From the NCBI GenBank assembly GCA_023430565.1, contig JAEZAD010000273.1, forward strand, positions 1-27,543: 27,543 bases of DNA, in the 5' to 3' direction. Numbering within the stretch: position 1 is the stretch's first letter; each line of letters opens with the position of its first letter. Shown piece by piece: positions 8,293 to 16,600 of the stretch. The DNA is from Verrucomicrobiota bacterium (GTDB lineage Bacteria > Verrucomicrobiota > Verrucomicrobiia > Opitutales > Opitutaceae). Position numbers and translations under genes: made by a program. A model generated the notes under the pieces. That model had not been told where the DNA came from. It ran no database searches and was given only the letters and a program-made list of their open reading frames with translations.

Positions 8293-9033
8293 ATGGCTGC
8301 AACTAATTACAATCGGCCAATCAAAGCGCTGGCCCAACTCCCCCGCCGCAGTCCAGTGGACACCCAGCGCCTTCGCGAAATCGGCGTCTCGCCAGCGCTC
8401 GCCTCCCACTACGTGCGGGTGGGCTGGCTGACACGTCTAGGCCGGGGCATGTTCATGTTCCCCAATGATGAACTTGTCGTCGGACCGACCCTGGCCGTCC
8501 TGGCTCGCCACACTCCCGGACTTCATGTCGGCGGCAAGACTGCGCTGGCTTGGCGCGGCGTCCGCCACCACGTCGGCCCGCGCGAGAAGCTGACGCTGTG
8601 GGGACGCGATTCCCGCCCGCTGCCTAGCTGGTTCAGTCGGCGATTCCCCTCGCGCTACGTCGCTCGGAAGCTGTTCGATACCCGGCTCGTCGCCGATTTT
8701 GGACTCCAGCCTTTGCCGGAGACGCCGCAAGGACCGCTGGTGTCGGTGCCCGAGCGCGCGCTCCTGGAAATGCTGAGCGACGTCGGCACACGGCAGCAAG
8801 GAATTGAGGAGGCGCGCAACATTATGGAAGGACTCCGATCACCGCGTCTCGATGTGCTCGGTCCGCTCCTCCAGCACTGCCCGCGCGTGAAGGTCGTTCG
8901 CCTTTGCGTGCAATGGGCGGAGGAACTGAACCTCGAATGGGCCGCCGAGGCCCGCCGTCTGGCCGGCCCGCGCGGCCGGGGGCGCTGGCTCACCCGGCTG
9001 CCCGACGGGAAAACCCTCGTGCTCAAACCCTGA
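8293..9033 (+). CDS. AbiEi-family antitoxin (type IV toxin-antitoxin), first pair
   Basis: This 246-residue protein is the probable antitoxin and transcriptional autoregulator of an AbiE system. The N-terminal third reads as a winged helix (VDTQRLREIGVSPALASHYVRVGWLTRLGRGMFMFP), followed by the typical VLARHTPGLHVGGKTALAWRGVRHHV segment and a C-terminal antitoxin domain with SVPERALLEMLSDV. The frame extends to a TTG at 8245, but the ATG at 8293 is a better start. The stop overlaps the start of the AbiEii gene (TGATG), so the two are translationally coupled. AbiEi proteins of this size repress their own operon and counteract the toxin (family knowledge). No operator-like repeat was found upstream. 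Confidence 0.87.
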   Translation: MAATNYNRPIKALAQLPRRSPVDTQRLREIGVSPALASHYVRVGWLTRLGRGMFMFPNDELVVGPTLAVLARHTPGLHVGGKTALAWRGVRHHVGPREKLTLWGRDSRPLPSWFSRRFPSRYVARKLFDTRLVADFGLQPLPETPQGPLVSVPERALLEMLSDVGTRQQGIEEARNIMEGLRSPRLDVLGPLLQHCPRVKVVRLCVQWAEELNLEWAAEARRLAGPRGRGRWLTRLPDGKTLVLKP

Positions 9034-9947
9034 TGGACAAAGCCTACGTCGAAACCGTCCGCCTGTTGCTCGACGCCGCGCCCGAGGTGTTCCGATCGGG
9101 CGTGTTCGCCATGAAAGGCGGCACGGCAATCAATCTTTTCGTCCAGAACCTGCCTCGCCTTTCGGTGGACATCGACGTCGTTTATGTCGCGCACGCCAAG
9201 CCGCGAGCCGCCGCCCTCGCGGAAATCGCCGCCGAACTGAACGCAATTCGCGACCGGCTCAAACAACGGGGCCTCGCGGCCGAAGTCACCGCGACCGCGG
9301 TCGGTGACGAGACCAAGCTCTTCGTCCGGCGTGGACGCGAACTGGTGAAGATCGAGATCAACCACGTCTTTCGCGGCACGGTTTTGCCACCGGAGACGCG
9401 CCCACTTGTCAAAGCGGCCAGCGACCTCTTCACCGTTGGCTTCAGCGTACCGACGCTGGCCGTGTCTGAGCTCTATGGCAGCAAACTCGTCGCGGCCATG
9501 GACCGTCAGCACCCGCGCGATTTTTTCGACGTTCATGGAATGTTTCAGACGCACGGTCTGCAGCCTGAGACCGTGGAGTGTTTTGTCGCCTACCTGGCCG
9601 GTCACAATCGTCCGGTGCACGAAGTGCTTTTCTCGCGCGACCTGGAGATGGGGCCGACTTTCGAAAATGAATTCGCTGGGATGGAACTGGTGGCCGTTTC
9701 GCTGGCCGATCTGCAAGCCACGCGCGGGCGCCTGCGCCGCGAACTGCTCGCCGCACTCACGGACGCCCAGAAGCGCTTCCTGCTCAGTCTCGTCGCGGCT
9801 GAACCTGATTGGGCGCTGCTGTCCTTCCCTCATTTGTCGCAACTCCCCGCCGTGCAGTGGAAGCTGCAAAACCTCGCACGCCTCAAGAAATCCAACCCCG
9901 AGAAGTTTAGAGCGCAGACCGAAGAACTGGAAAAGCGATTCGGATAG
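9033..9947 (+). CDS. AbiEii nucleotidyltransferase toxin, first pair
   Basis: This 304-residue protein is the putative nucleotidyltransferase toxin of the AbiEii/AbiGii family. Key motifs: K28-GGTAINLF (G29-G30-T31, the nucleotide-binding loop), S44-V-D46-I-D48 (paired metal-binding aspartates), KIEINH (third acidic residue), and LAVSELYGSKLVAAMDRQHPRDFFDVHGM, the conserved K and RD-F-D block. In characterised members the toxin modifies RNA and arrests growth, conferring abortive phage defence. The ATG overlaps the antitoxin stop by one base. All catalytic positions appear intact, so it is probably functional. Confidence 0.9.
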   Translation: MDKAYVETVRLLLDAAPEVFRSGVFAMKGGTAINLFVQNLPRLSVDIDVVYVAHAKPRAAALAEIAAELNAIRDRLKQRGLAAEVTATAVGDETKLFVRRGRELVKIEINHVFRGTVLPPETRPLVKAASDLFTVGFSVPTLAVSELYGSKLVAAMDRQHPRDFFDVHGMFQTHGLQPETVECFVAYLAGHNRPVHEVLFSRDLEMGPTFENEFAGMELVAVSLADLQATRGRLRRELLAALTDAQKRFLLSLVAAEPDWALLSFPHLSQLPAVQWKLQNLARLKKSNPEKFRAQTEELEKRFG

Positions 9948-10153
9948 AACAGTCCGTCCCAACGGGGTGGTGCACGCCCGGAATCCGCGCCAAAGTCGCT
10001 GGTCGTCCCAAATCCAGCTTTCATTGGGCGCGACCAGACGTTTCAGGATACTGAAGGTGCCCGCTGAAGTGCGATCGGCGAAGGGGTGCTACGCGTGCAG
10101 GTCTATGTGGGTCTCCTTCTGGTGCCGCAACGACTGCGAATTGCGTATTGCGT

Positions 10154-10183
10154 TGAATCAAAAACAACCCACTTTTTGATTCA
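10154..10183. promoter_or_regulatory. Perfect 11-bp inverted repeat; candidate operator of the second AbiE pair
   Basis: TGAATCAAAAA (10154-10164) is exactly repeated in inverse at 10173-10183, with an 8-base spacer. It ends 8 bases before the antitoxin ATG at 10192. AbiEi proteins are known to bind inverted repeats in their own promoter, so a self-regulatory operator is the favoured reading. An mRNA hairpin hiding the start region is the alternative. Confidence 0.6.
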
Positions 10184-10191
10184 CAAATGCC

Positions 10192-10815
10192 ATGGGTAAG
10201 ACGTCTCAAAACATTGATGCAGCGTTAAGGAGCCGCGTTTTTGGGCACGGTAGGGGGTGGGTATTCACTCCTCAGCATTTCGCCGATCTTGGACCCCGGC
10301 CGGCCATCGCTTCTGCACTTCGCCGGCTGAGAGCGGAAGGCACTGTCCGACAACTCGCGCGCGGACTGTATGATTACCCGGTGAAGGATCCCATATTGGG
10401 CACCGTCGCGCCTTCCGCGGACGCCGTCGCTCGGGCCTTGGTCACCCGCGACGCGATCAGGATCCAACCCTCGGGCGCCTACGCGGCCAATCTCCTCGGA
10501 CTTTCAGAACAGGTGCCTTCGCGTGTCGTTTTTCTAACTGACGGGCCGGCGCGGAAGGTAAACTTCGGCAAACGCCAGATCGTCCTTCAGCATACGACAC
10601 CGCGTAACATGGCCACCGCCGGCCGCAAGAGTGGCACGATCATCCAAGCGCTTCGCTATCTCGGCCAGGATCACATTGACGATGACGTTGTGATGAAGCT
10701 GCGGCGCCACATCACTGACGAAGATCGTGCACTGCTACGCACAGACCTGGTTCACGCACCGGTTTGGATCGCCGATCTTCTCCGGCCGATGGTCGCAGAT
10801 ACTTCGGCCTCGTGA
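10192..10815 (+). CDS. AbiEi-like antitoxin (DUF6088-type), second pair
   Basis: This 207-residue protein belongs to a different AbiEi branch from the first pair. Its N-terminus is a winged-helix region (RGWVFTPQHFADLGPRPAIASALRRLRAEGTVRQLARGLYDYP), the signature block of DUF6088 antitoxins. It continues with RDAIRIQPSGAYAANLLGLSEQVPSRVVFLTDGPARKV and HTTPRNMATAGRKSGTIIQALRYLG. The ATG at 10192 lies 8 bases after an 11-bp inverted repeat that is probably its operator. No Shine-Dalgarno sequence is evident, perhaps because of that repeat. The stop overlaps the downstream toxin start (GTGA). Confidence 0.87.
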   Translation: MGKTSQNIDAALRSRVFGHGRGWVFTPQHFADLGPRPAIASALRRLRAEGTVRQLARGLYDYPVKDPILGTVAPSADAVARALVTRDAIRIQPSGAYAANLLGLSEQVPSRVVFLTDGPARKVNFGKRQIVLQHTTPRNMATAGRKSGTIIQALRYLGQDHIDDDVVMKLRRHITDEDRALLRTDLVHAPVWIADLLRPMVADTSAS

Positions 10816-11849
10816 AGACGTTCTTGGACCTCCCCGCGGAACGCCGGCGACTCGCCTTTCAACAGGTGGACGCGACGATGGGGCTGCAAGCGTTCAGCGT
10901 CGAAAAGGATTTTTGGGTGTGCTGGATATTGCGCGAGCTGTTCACTCTTCCCGGCATCGGTGAGCACCTGACGTTCAAAGGCGGCACCTCGCTCTCCAAA
11001 GCGTGGGGCCTGATCAAGCGCTTCTCAGAGGACATCGACATCATCATCGATAAAGCTCCCCTGGGCTTTGCTGGTAGCGATTCACCGGATAGCGCACCGA
11101 GCAAGAAACAACGTCAGGTCCGACTGGATAAGCTTAAAACCGCTGCGTGCGCGTGGGTGCAGGGCACGCTGATGCCTGCACTTGAGGAACGTCTCGCAGC
11201 GAGTCTTGGCCGTTCGGATTGGAAGCTGGAAGTCGATCCCGACATGGCTGACGGGCAGTGTCTCTTGTTCCACTATCCGTCGGTGCTTCCGCAGGACAGT
11301 GCCGGCTACATTCCACCGCGCGTGAAGATCGAATTGGGCGCACGATCCGACGATTGGCCTGCCGAGCCCAAGATCATCATGTCTTACGTTCTTGAGCATT
11401 TTCCCGCTCTCGGCCGTGAGCCAGACATCCCCGTGAAGGTGCTCGCGGCCGAACGCACTTTTTGGGAAAAGGCCTGCCTTCTCCACGAGGAAACCTTTCG
11501 GCCAGCCGGCAAGCCCAGGAAGGACCGCATGGCTCGCCACTACTACGACCTCTGGTGTCTGTTGGAGGCGGGCGTAGGCGAACGCGCGCTTGCCGACCTG
11601 GGTCTCTTCGATCGGGTGGCGGAACACCGCGAAATCTTCTTCCGGCATTCCTGGGTCGACTATTCGACGCATCGTCCCGGCACGTTTCGGCTTGTTCCTT
11701 CGGCGAACCAGCGACCCGAATGGGAGGCAGATTTCGGCAAAATGGATGGCGCGATGTTTTTCGGCGCCGTCCCGAAATTCGCAGAGATTCTCTCGGTCGT
11801 CGGCCGGTTTGAAGAGCGGTTCAATCAACTCCCGCCGTCACCATCATGA
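10812..11849 (+). CDS. AbiEii/AbiGii-like nucleotidyltransferase toxin, second pair
   Basis: This 345-residue putative nucleotidyltransferase toxin is larger than and distinct from the first. Motifs: F28-SVEKDFWVCWILREL, the usual N-terminal helix of this branch; LTFKGGTSLSKAW (G57-G58-T59-S60); F71-SEDIDIII (D74 and D76); RVKIELGARSD (third acidic residue); VKVLAAERTFWEKACLLHEE and MARHYYDLWCL. A GTG at 10812 overlapping the antitoxin stop by four bases is the preferred start. An ATG at 10764 in the same frame would overlap by 52. The catalytic residues are all present. Confidence 0.88.
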   Translation: MKTFLDLPAERRRLAFQQVDATMGLQAFSVEKDFWVCWILRELFTLPGIGEHLTFKGGTSLSKAWGLIKRFSEDIDIIIDKAPLGFAGSDSPDSAPSKKQRQVRLDKLKTAACAWVQGTLMPALEERLAASLGRSDWKLEVDPDMADGQCLLFHYPSVLPQDSAGYIPPRVKIELGARSDDWPAEPKIIMSYVLEHFPALGREPDIPVKVLAAERTFWEKACLLHEETFRPAGKPRKDRMARHYYDLWCLLEAGVGERALADLGLFDRVAEHREIFFRHSWVDYSTHRPGTFRLVPSANQRPEWEADFGKMDGAMFFGAVPKFAEILSVVGRFEERFNQLPPSPS

Positions 11850-11878
11850 CGGGATGAGCATCACCCAGGTGCCGTCGA

Positions 11879-12148
11879 TCAAAGGAGAAAAAGAAGAACA
11901 ACAACCACAAGAAGGAGCAGTAGTAGCAGGAGGAGCAGGACGACAAGGATGCTGGGGAGCAGCAGGGCGATGATCACGACGCTCGCGAGCTCGAGGATGA
12001 CCATGATCAAGCCGGTGATCAGGGGCAGGACCAACCGAAGCGGCAGCAGGAGGAGAGCGAAACCGATCAGCGAGAGAAGCGCGCACGCTACCAGTACGCT
12101 GGCGCAAGCGCCGACGCTGCCAAGTCGGTAATGACCAGTGTTCGTCAT
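11879..12148 (-). CDS. Small leucine-rich membrane protein (89 aa)
   Basis: An unrecognised 89-residue protein made almost wholly of hydrophobic residues, with about three membrane-spanning runs. The last is extreme, ending in a tract of some ten leucines followed by VVVVLLFLL. The underlying DNA is a purine-rich, triplet-like low-complexity stretch (GAA/GAG/CAG on the plus strand), so the tract may expand or contract. The ATG overlaps the stop of the upstream 346-aa gene by four bases (ATGA), indicating translational coupling; this is the main evidence that it is real. It ends 29 bases from the convergent AbiEii gene. It could be a membrane effector paired with the upstream protein, but that is inference. 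Confidence 0.55.
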   Translation of the reverse strand: MTNTGHYRLGSVGACASVLVACALLSLIGFALLLLPLRLVLPLITGLIMVILELASVVIIALLLPSILVVLLLLLLLLLLVVVVLLFLL

Positions 12149-13185
12149 CCATCCGTTCGCTTCCCTCGAACGCCTGCGGCCTTTTTCACCAGGATCCCGC
12201 GAAAGCGATCGACCTCTGACTTCATGAAAAAGCCTGCCCATTTGTCAGGTGTGAATCCCTTTTGCGTCCAGTGTATCCAGCAACCTAACGCAACCGGTTG
12301 CCCATGCTTCGAATTACCGGGATAAGGCCGCCACCCGGTACGCCGGTCACAGCGGATCGTCCCGTGCCAGACTTCGTGGCCGAGCGGGTCGCAAATGGTC
12401 AAGTGATCGCCCGCTTCGATGAAGTGCAGCCCTTCGCGGCCGAGGTTGTCGTCATCGATTAGGCTCCACATCACACCTTCGGCGCCAGTTTCAAAGTAAT
12501 CGTACAACACGCCTTCGATCCGTTCGCCTGCCTTCTTCACCGGGATCGCGACAGCCCACGTTGTCTCCTCGACGGTGTAGCCATCCGTCCCGAGTCGGAT
12601 CGTGGCGGCACCCGGCTCGAGACCCCAAGGCATGGGGTCTCCCCGCCCCACGACCCGAATCACCGACGGCCCGAGCGCCTGGACGAGTTCGATTGTGAGT
12701 TCGTTCAAGGGTCGGCCAATCGCATTATCGAGCACGGGAACGACGCCCGTGCTCGCCGCCACCCCTTCGTCCACGCGGTAAGGTTGAGAGGAGGGGTATT
12801 TCTCGCGGAGCGTGTTCGCGACCTGAAGACAGCGTTGGCCGAACGGCGAACTGCGCCGCAGCTCCGCGATCGTTTCGAGCACCCGGATCCGGCTGCCTGC
12901 TACCTCGTTCAGCCGGAGGTTCGGGCCGAGAGACCACTCGATCAGCTCCCTTGCGGCCGCGCCCATCCCGTCCGCCGCGTCCTCGCTGGGTTGCAGGCAC
13001 CAGGCGTGCCGCGGAAACACACCGTCGGAGTGGGTGCCAATGAGCGCATCGTACAGGTCGAGAGCGTACCAGGCCGACGCGATGTCCTTGCGCGCAGCCT
13101 CCTCGATCGCACGGAGGGCGCGGGCGGGAGCGAGCACTGCCCGCCGCCGGCGGGTTATCGTTGAGGAGCGGGGCTGCTTGGTCAT
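12145..13185 (-). CDS. Hypothetical protein (346 aa) coupled to a small membrane protein
   Basis: I do not recognise the family. The N-terminus is basic (MTKQPRSSTITRRRRAV), followed by a helical region and a region with LVQALGPSVIRVVGRGDP and GTDGYTVEETTWAVAIPVKKAGERIEGVLYDYFE. The C-terminus is rich in aromatic residues and tryptophan (EVWHGTIRCDRRTGWRPYP, GCWIHWTQKGFTPDKWAGFFM), suggesting a beta-rich binding domain. The frame extends to 13455, but that part overlaps an IS630 remnant and reads as arginine-rich shadow, so the ATG at 13185 is chosen. It has no signal peptide or membrane segment. The stop overlaps the start of the leucine-rich membrane gene. Confidence 0.72.
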   Translation of the reverse strand: MTKQPRSSTITRRRRAVLAPARALRAIEEAARKDIASAWYALDLYDALIGTHSDGVFPRHAWCLQPSEDAADGMGAAARELIEWSLGPNLRLNEVAGSRIRVLETIAELRRSSPFGQRCLQVANTLREKYPSSQPYRVDEGVAASTGVVPVLDNAIGRPLNELTIELVQALGPSVIRVVGRGDPMPWGLEPGAATIRLGTDGYTVEETTWAVAIPVKKAGERIEGVLYDYFETGAEGVMWSLIDDDNLGREGLHFIEAGDHLTICDPLGHEVWHGTIRCDRRTGWRPYPGNSKHGQPVALGCWIHWTQKGFTPDKWAGFFMKSEVDRFRGILVKKAAGVRGKRTDG

Positions 13186-13321
13186 GGAGAAGCGAGGACC
13201 GCCGCGTTGATCACGATGATCGCGGCAGGCCCTGCTCCACTCTGGCGCCCGCAGTGGCCGAACGTAAGGCCGGGGATCACCCGGCCGGCGGTGGTTTGGG
13301 CGGGTTATCACGACATGGATA
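13186..13321. other. Gap between the unknown pair and the IS630 remnant
   Basis: No gene seen. It contains a REP-like palindrome and an overlapping GC-rich hairpin (GGCCGGG at 13268-13274 with CCCGGCC at 13280-13286) that lacks a T-tract and is therefore not a convincing terminator. Confidence 0.4.
13276..13295 (+). repeat. REP-like palindrome, copy 3
   Basis: ATCACC, loop CGGCCGGC, GGTGGT: a 6-bp stem with one wobble pair. The loop is identical to that of copy 2 and the arms match the family at 6467, 6548, 20946 and 22567. It is intergenic, upstream of the 346-aa gene. Confidence 0.5.
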
Positions 13322-13508
13322 TCAAAGTGTGCGCGCCAGGACGCCGAGTTGTTCGGCCGTCGCCTGCGCGGATGCACCGGCGGCCGCTCCAGCGATGATC
13401 TTCGCCCGCAGCACGACCTGCTGCGGCGTCGCTCCCGCACGAATCCACTGCGCAAGAGGAAACCGTTCCTCTCCCGACCATACCACCACGCGCACTCGGA
13501 CGCGACAT
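13322..13508 (-). pseudogene. IS630-family transposase, N-terminal remnant
   Basis: The minus strand begins ATG TCG CGT CCG and then shifts frame. In the shifted frame it encodes VVVWSGEERFPLAQWIRAG, then ATPQQVVLRAKIIAGAAAG, then ASAQATAEQLGVLARTL and a TGA stop. This matches the N-terminal helix-turn-helix block of IS630-family transposases, in which a short residue run, TPQ-x-VLRA and then A-x-G-x-S are followed by a homeodomain-like fold. Only about 60 residues remain, the start is frameshifted, and the DDE catalytic domain is absent, so it is a dead fragment. No terminal repeats were identified. Confidence 0.7.
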
Positions 13509-13614
13509 CTGGCCAGTCTGCTGGCCGTGCTCGTATGGGTACCTATTTGTGGGACTCTACACTAGCAGCCCCCAGCCTGCATCCTCGGCAGGAATAGAGG
13601 TCCCGCATGCTTAT

Positions 13615-16600
13615 TCACGTCAGGCGAACAGGCCAGAAGGTGGTGCCGCTTTCGAGTAGGGAGATGTCCGGGTGCAGCGGCTCTCTCGCTGGTTGGCCGC
13701 GTTCGACGCGCTTCAGCCGCAGCGAGGCGAGGAGTCGCGAAGCGACCTCGGCATTGCTCCCCCCGCCCGGGAGCGTCTGGGCCAGCCGTCGTTTGATGGC
13801 GGTCGCGTCTGCCGGGAAGACATAGTAAGAACCGCCGCCAGCCGGCTCGTGCGTTTCCGCCAGCTCCTCGATTAGCTGCTGCAGTTCCTGTTCGATGGGC
13901 CGAAGGTCCTCGCTGCCGAGCATGGCCTCTAGCAATTCGGCGTTGCCGATCGAGGGACCGAAGCGCGGCGATCGCTCCCACTGCACTGTGCCCCGCCGGA
14001 TGGCCTCGGTCAGTTGAAGCCGGAACGCGGCATCGGTTTCGGCGACATGCAAGATGCAGCGGTAGAGATTTGACCGGTTCCCTCCGGGGAGTTCCTCTTC
14101 AGGAACTTGGAGTAGCTCGAGCAGGCGGGCGTGACACCGCGTCTCGGGGCTCATGGCGAGTGCGTCGAGCAACTCGGAGAATGCACCGCCGCGCAGCGGG
14201 ACGGAGTTCGAGTATTCCAGCAGTAGGGCGGCGGCCTCGGGGGCCGGGCTCTGGGCCAACAGCGCGAAGATATCCCGTGCGTGATAGGAATTCATCCGCG
14301 CCTCCGGTAGGCGGCGCATCCGTTCGATGGCAGCGGCCGGCGCATCGGTGAAAAGCAGGAGCCGCAACGCCTTCTCGACGGCGTACCATTGGTCACTAGG
14401 GCCATAGTTGACGGCCTCATGCTCCGCGATGAAAGGTTCGAGGGCCTGCGCTAGACGCCGGCCAGGCAACACCATGCCGCGCGCCTGCAGGGACGTCATC
14501 GCCCCGAGGATCATCCAACCTTGCCTGGGCCCATCGAGCGCGAGCAACCGGTCGATCGCCCTCGCGTCGTGAAGCCGACCAAGAGCCGCAGTCATCTCCG
14601 GCAGGAATCGCCGGGAGAAGTCCTCCGCCGGAAGAGTCTCGAGTCGTTCGATGGCGCGCACGATAGCATCGGCGCGCAGGCTAACCGCCGGCCGGATGTC
14701 ATCGAGAGCACGCGTGGGAAAGGGTGCGGTCCGTCGGAACGGTCCGGTTTCTGGAAGGCGGGGAAGGGAGCCGTCCATGAGGCTGAGATTAACCAGACCG
14801 TCGGCGCCTTCAGCGGGAAGCCACGGATGCTCGAGCCAACGCAAGAACTCCGCCTCTGCTTCCGCACAACGGAAGAGCGCCAGCGCCCCGGAATACCAGT
14901 TCCAATAGCTCGTGCCAAAGTGCCGGACTCGGCGCATCGGGCGGGCCGCTGCAGACTCGGCGACTTGGCGGCGGTGCTCATCCCAGCGGGCGTTTTCATC
15001 GGCGACCCAGCGCACGACCACGGCGACATCCTCGGGTGCACCGAGTGAGCCCAGCAGCACGGCAAGAGTGGGACGGTAGTAGCGCGCCACCTCGTCTGAC
15101 GGAATTGCTTCCGAAGTCCGCACTACCAGAGCCCTCAGCCGATTCCGCTGCGCCGGCTCGATCTGTTCCCCCAAGGAATTGTCGAGGGCGGACACGGGAG
15201 AGAGTGCCGAGACCAGCGACTTGAGTTGCGGGAAGTCAGTGACGGTATCCGACTTGTCGAGGATAGCATCGACAAAAACCCGCAGCATGGCCGGCGCCTG
15301 GCGCCGCATCTCTTCCATCCCTGGCAGGTTCCGCGGATCCTGCCCCGCGAGTTCGGTGGCAACGTAGGCATCGATGAAAATCCTAGCCACGCGGAGAGAA
15401 CCGCTGGCGAGGAGTTTGTCGATGATGGCTGAGCCACGGTGGTCGGCGCGGGTTCCAGCAACGATGCGGGTTGCGATGCTGACCAGCGCGTCTTCCGGGA
15501 ATTCCGTAAGCCAGTTTGAAAGCGGCTCCGGCAGGTTCTCGCCAAAGTGCTCAACCAGCCACGCCGCCATCCAGTCTTTTTCCGTGCGCCAAAGCATGTT
15601 GGTGTAGTGCGAGATCGCGCGCATGGCCGGTGTCGCAGGGGTTTCCCGGCCGCGCAGCGGGAACAGCGGTGCTGCCCGCAGCTCAGCGAGGGCGCGGTTG
15701 AGTTCCCCGCGCGCGAGGTCGACCCATTGTGAATGCGCCACTCGGCGGAGATACTCCACAATGCCGCTGCGGATGGGCAGCGACTCCGTCGCGTCGAATT
15801 TCGCGCGCACGGTGTTGGCGTGCGGCGTCAGGAGGGCCGCGGGTATGTAAGGGAACACCTCGTTGTAGATGTCCTCGTTCCAATCGCCGAAATCCGCCGC
15901 GAACAGGATTTCAAGGACGTGAGCAAACCGTCCTTGCTCCACGAGAAGCGTCAGGGCGGACACGCGAACTTTTGGCGGGCCCAGTCGGGCGCGCATATCG
16001 GCATAAGCGATTTCGTCGTCGGCTGCTTCCTGGCTGATCTCCCGCAGGAACATCGTCTCAACCCTTTCCGGGCACTTGGCCAGGCGATCGACCGCTCCGA
16101 CGCCGAGGACCACAAGTCGAAACGGTTCGTGCAGGCGGCACATCCGGAACATGGCCTGATCGTCGGCTTCGAGGTGCGGCCAGATCAGGTCCGCGAAGTC
16201 GGGTTGGCCCGTCGCCAGCATGGCGGTAAGCGCACAGTCGCGGTGGGAACCGTCCAAGCCGTGCCACGCACGCAAAGCACGGCTCAGTTCCTCCTGCACC
16301 GCGGCCCAGACCTCCGGCCCGCTCACATTGACGAGTTCGGAGGCGCGTATCAGGTCGACCGGCATCATCCACCGCACCAAGACCGCCGCAGTATCCGTCG
16401 CGCGTTCGGCGACGAGGCTCTCTATCACGAAAGCGATGGCCTCCCGCCACGCGGGTTGATTCAGGTAATCCCGCTGCAGCCGGTAGATCTCCCGGCCATC
16501 CGGGCGCGCGGCCACGCAACAGACCTCGTCGAGGAGCCAGCGGCTGGCGAACCATTCCTGGAACTGTTGGTGAATGAATCCGTAGCCCGGCCCGCCATCG

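Noticed and set aside
8655..9962. A 435-codon minus-strand frame opposite the first AbiE pair
   Set aside because: It has no recognisable motif and lies wholly antisense to two well-supported AbiE genes.
12326..12345. A sixth REP-like copy (CCACCCGGTACGCCGG)
   Set aside because: It lies inside the coding sequence of the 346-aa gene and lacks the GGTGG right arm, so it is probably chance.
13186..13455. N-terminal extension of the 346-aa gene product up to 13455
   Set aside because: These 90 codons are arginine/proline-rich and run over a REP-like palindrome and an IS630 remnant in a different frame. The ATG at 13185 is more plausible.
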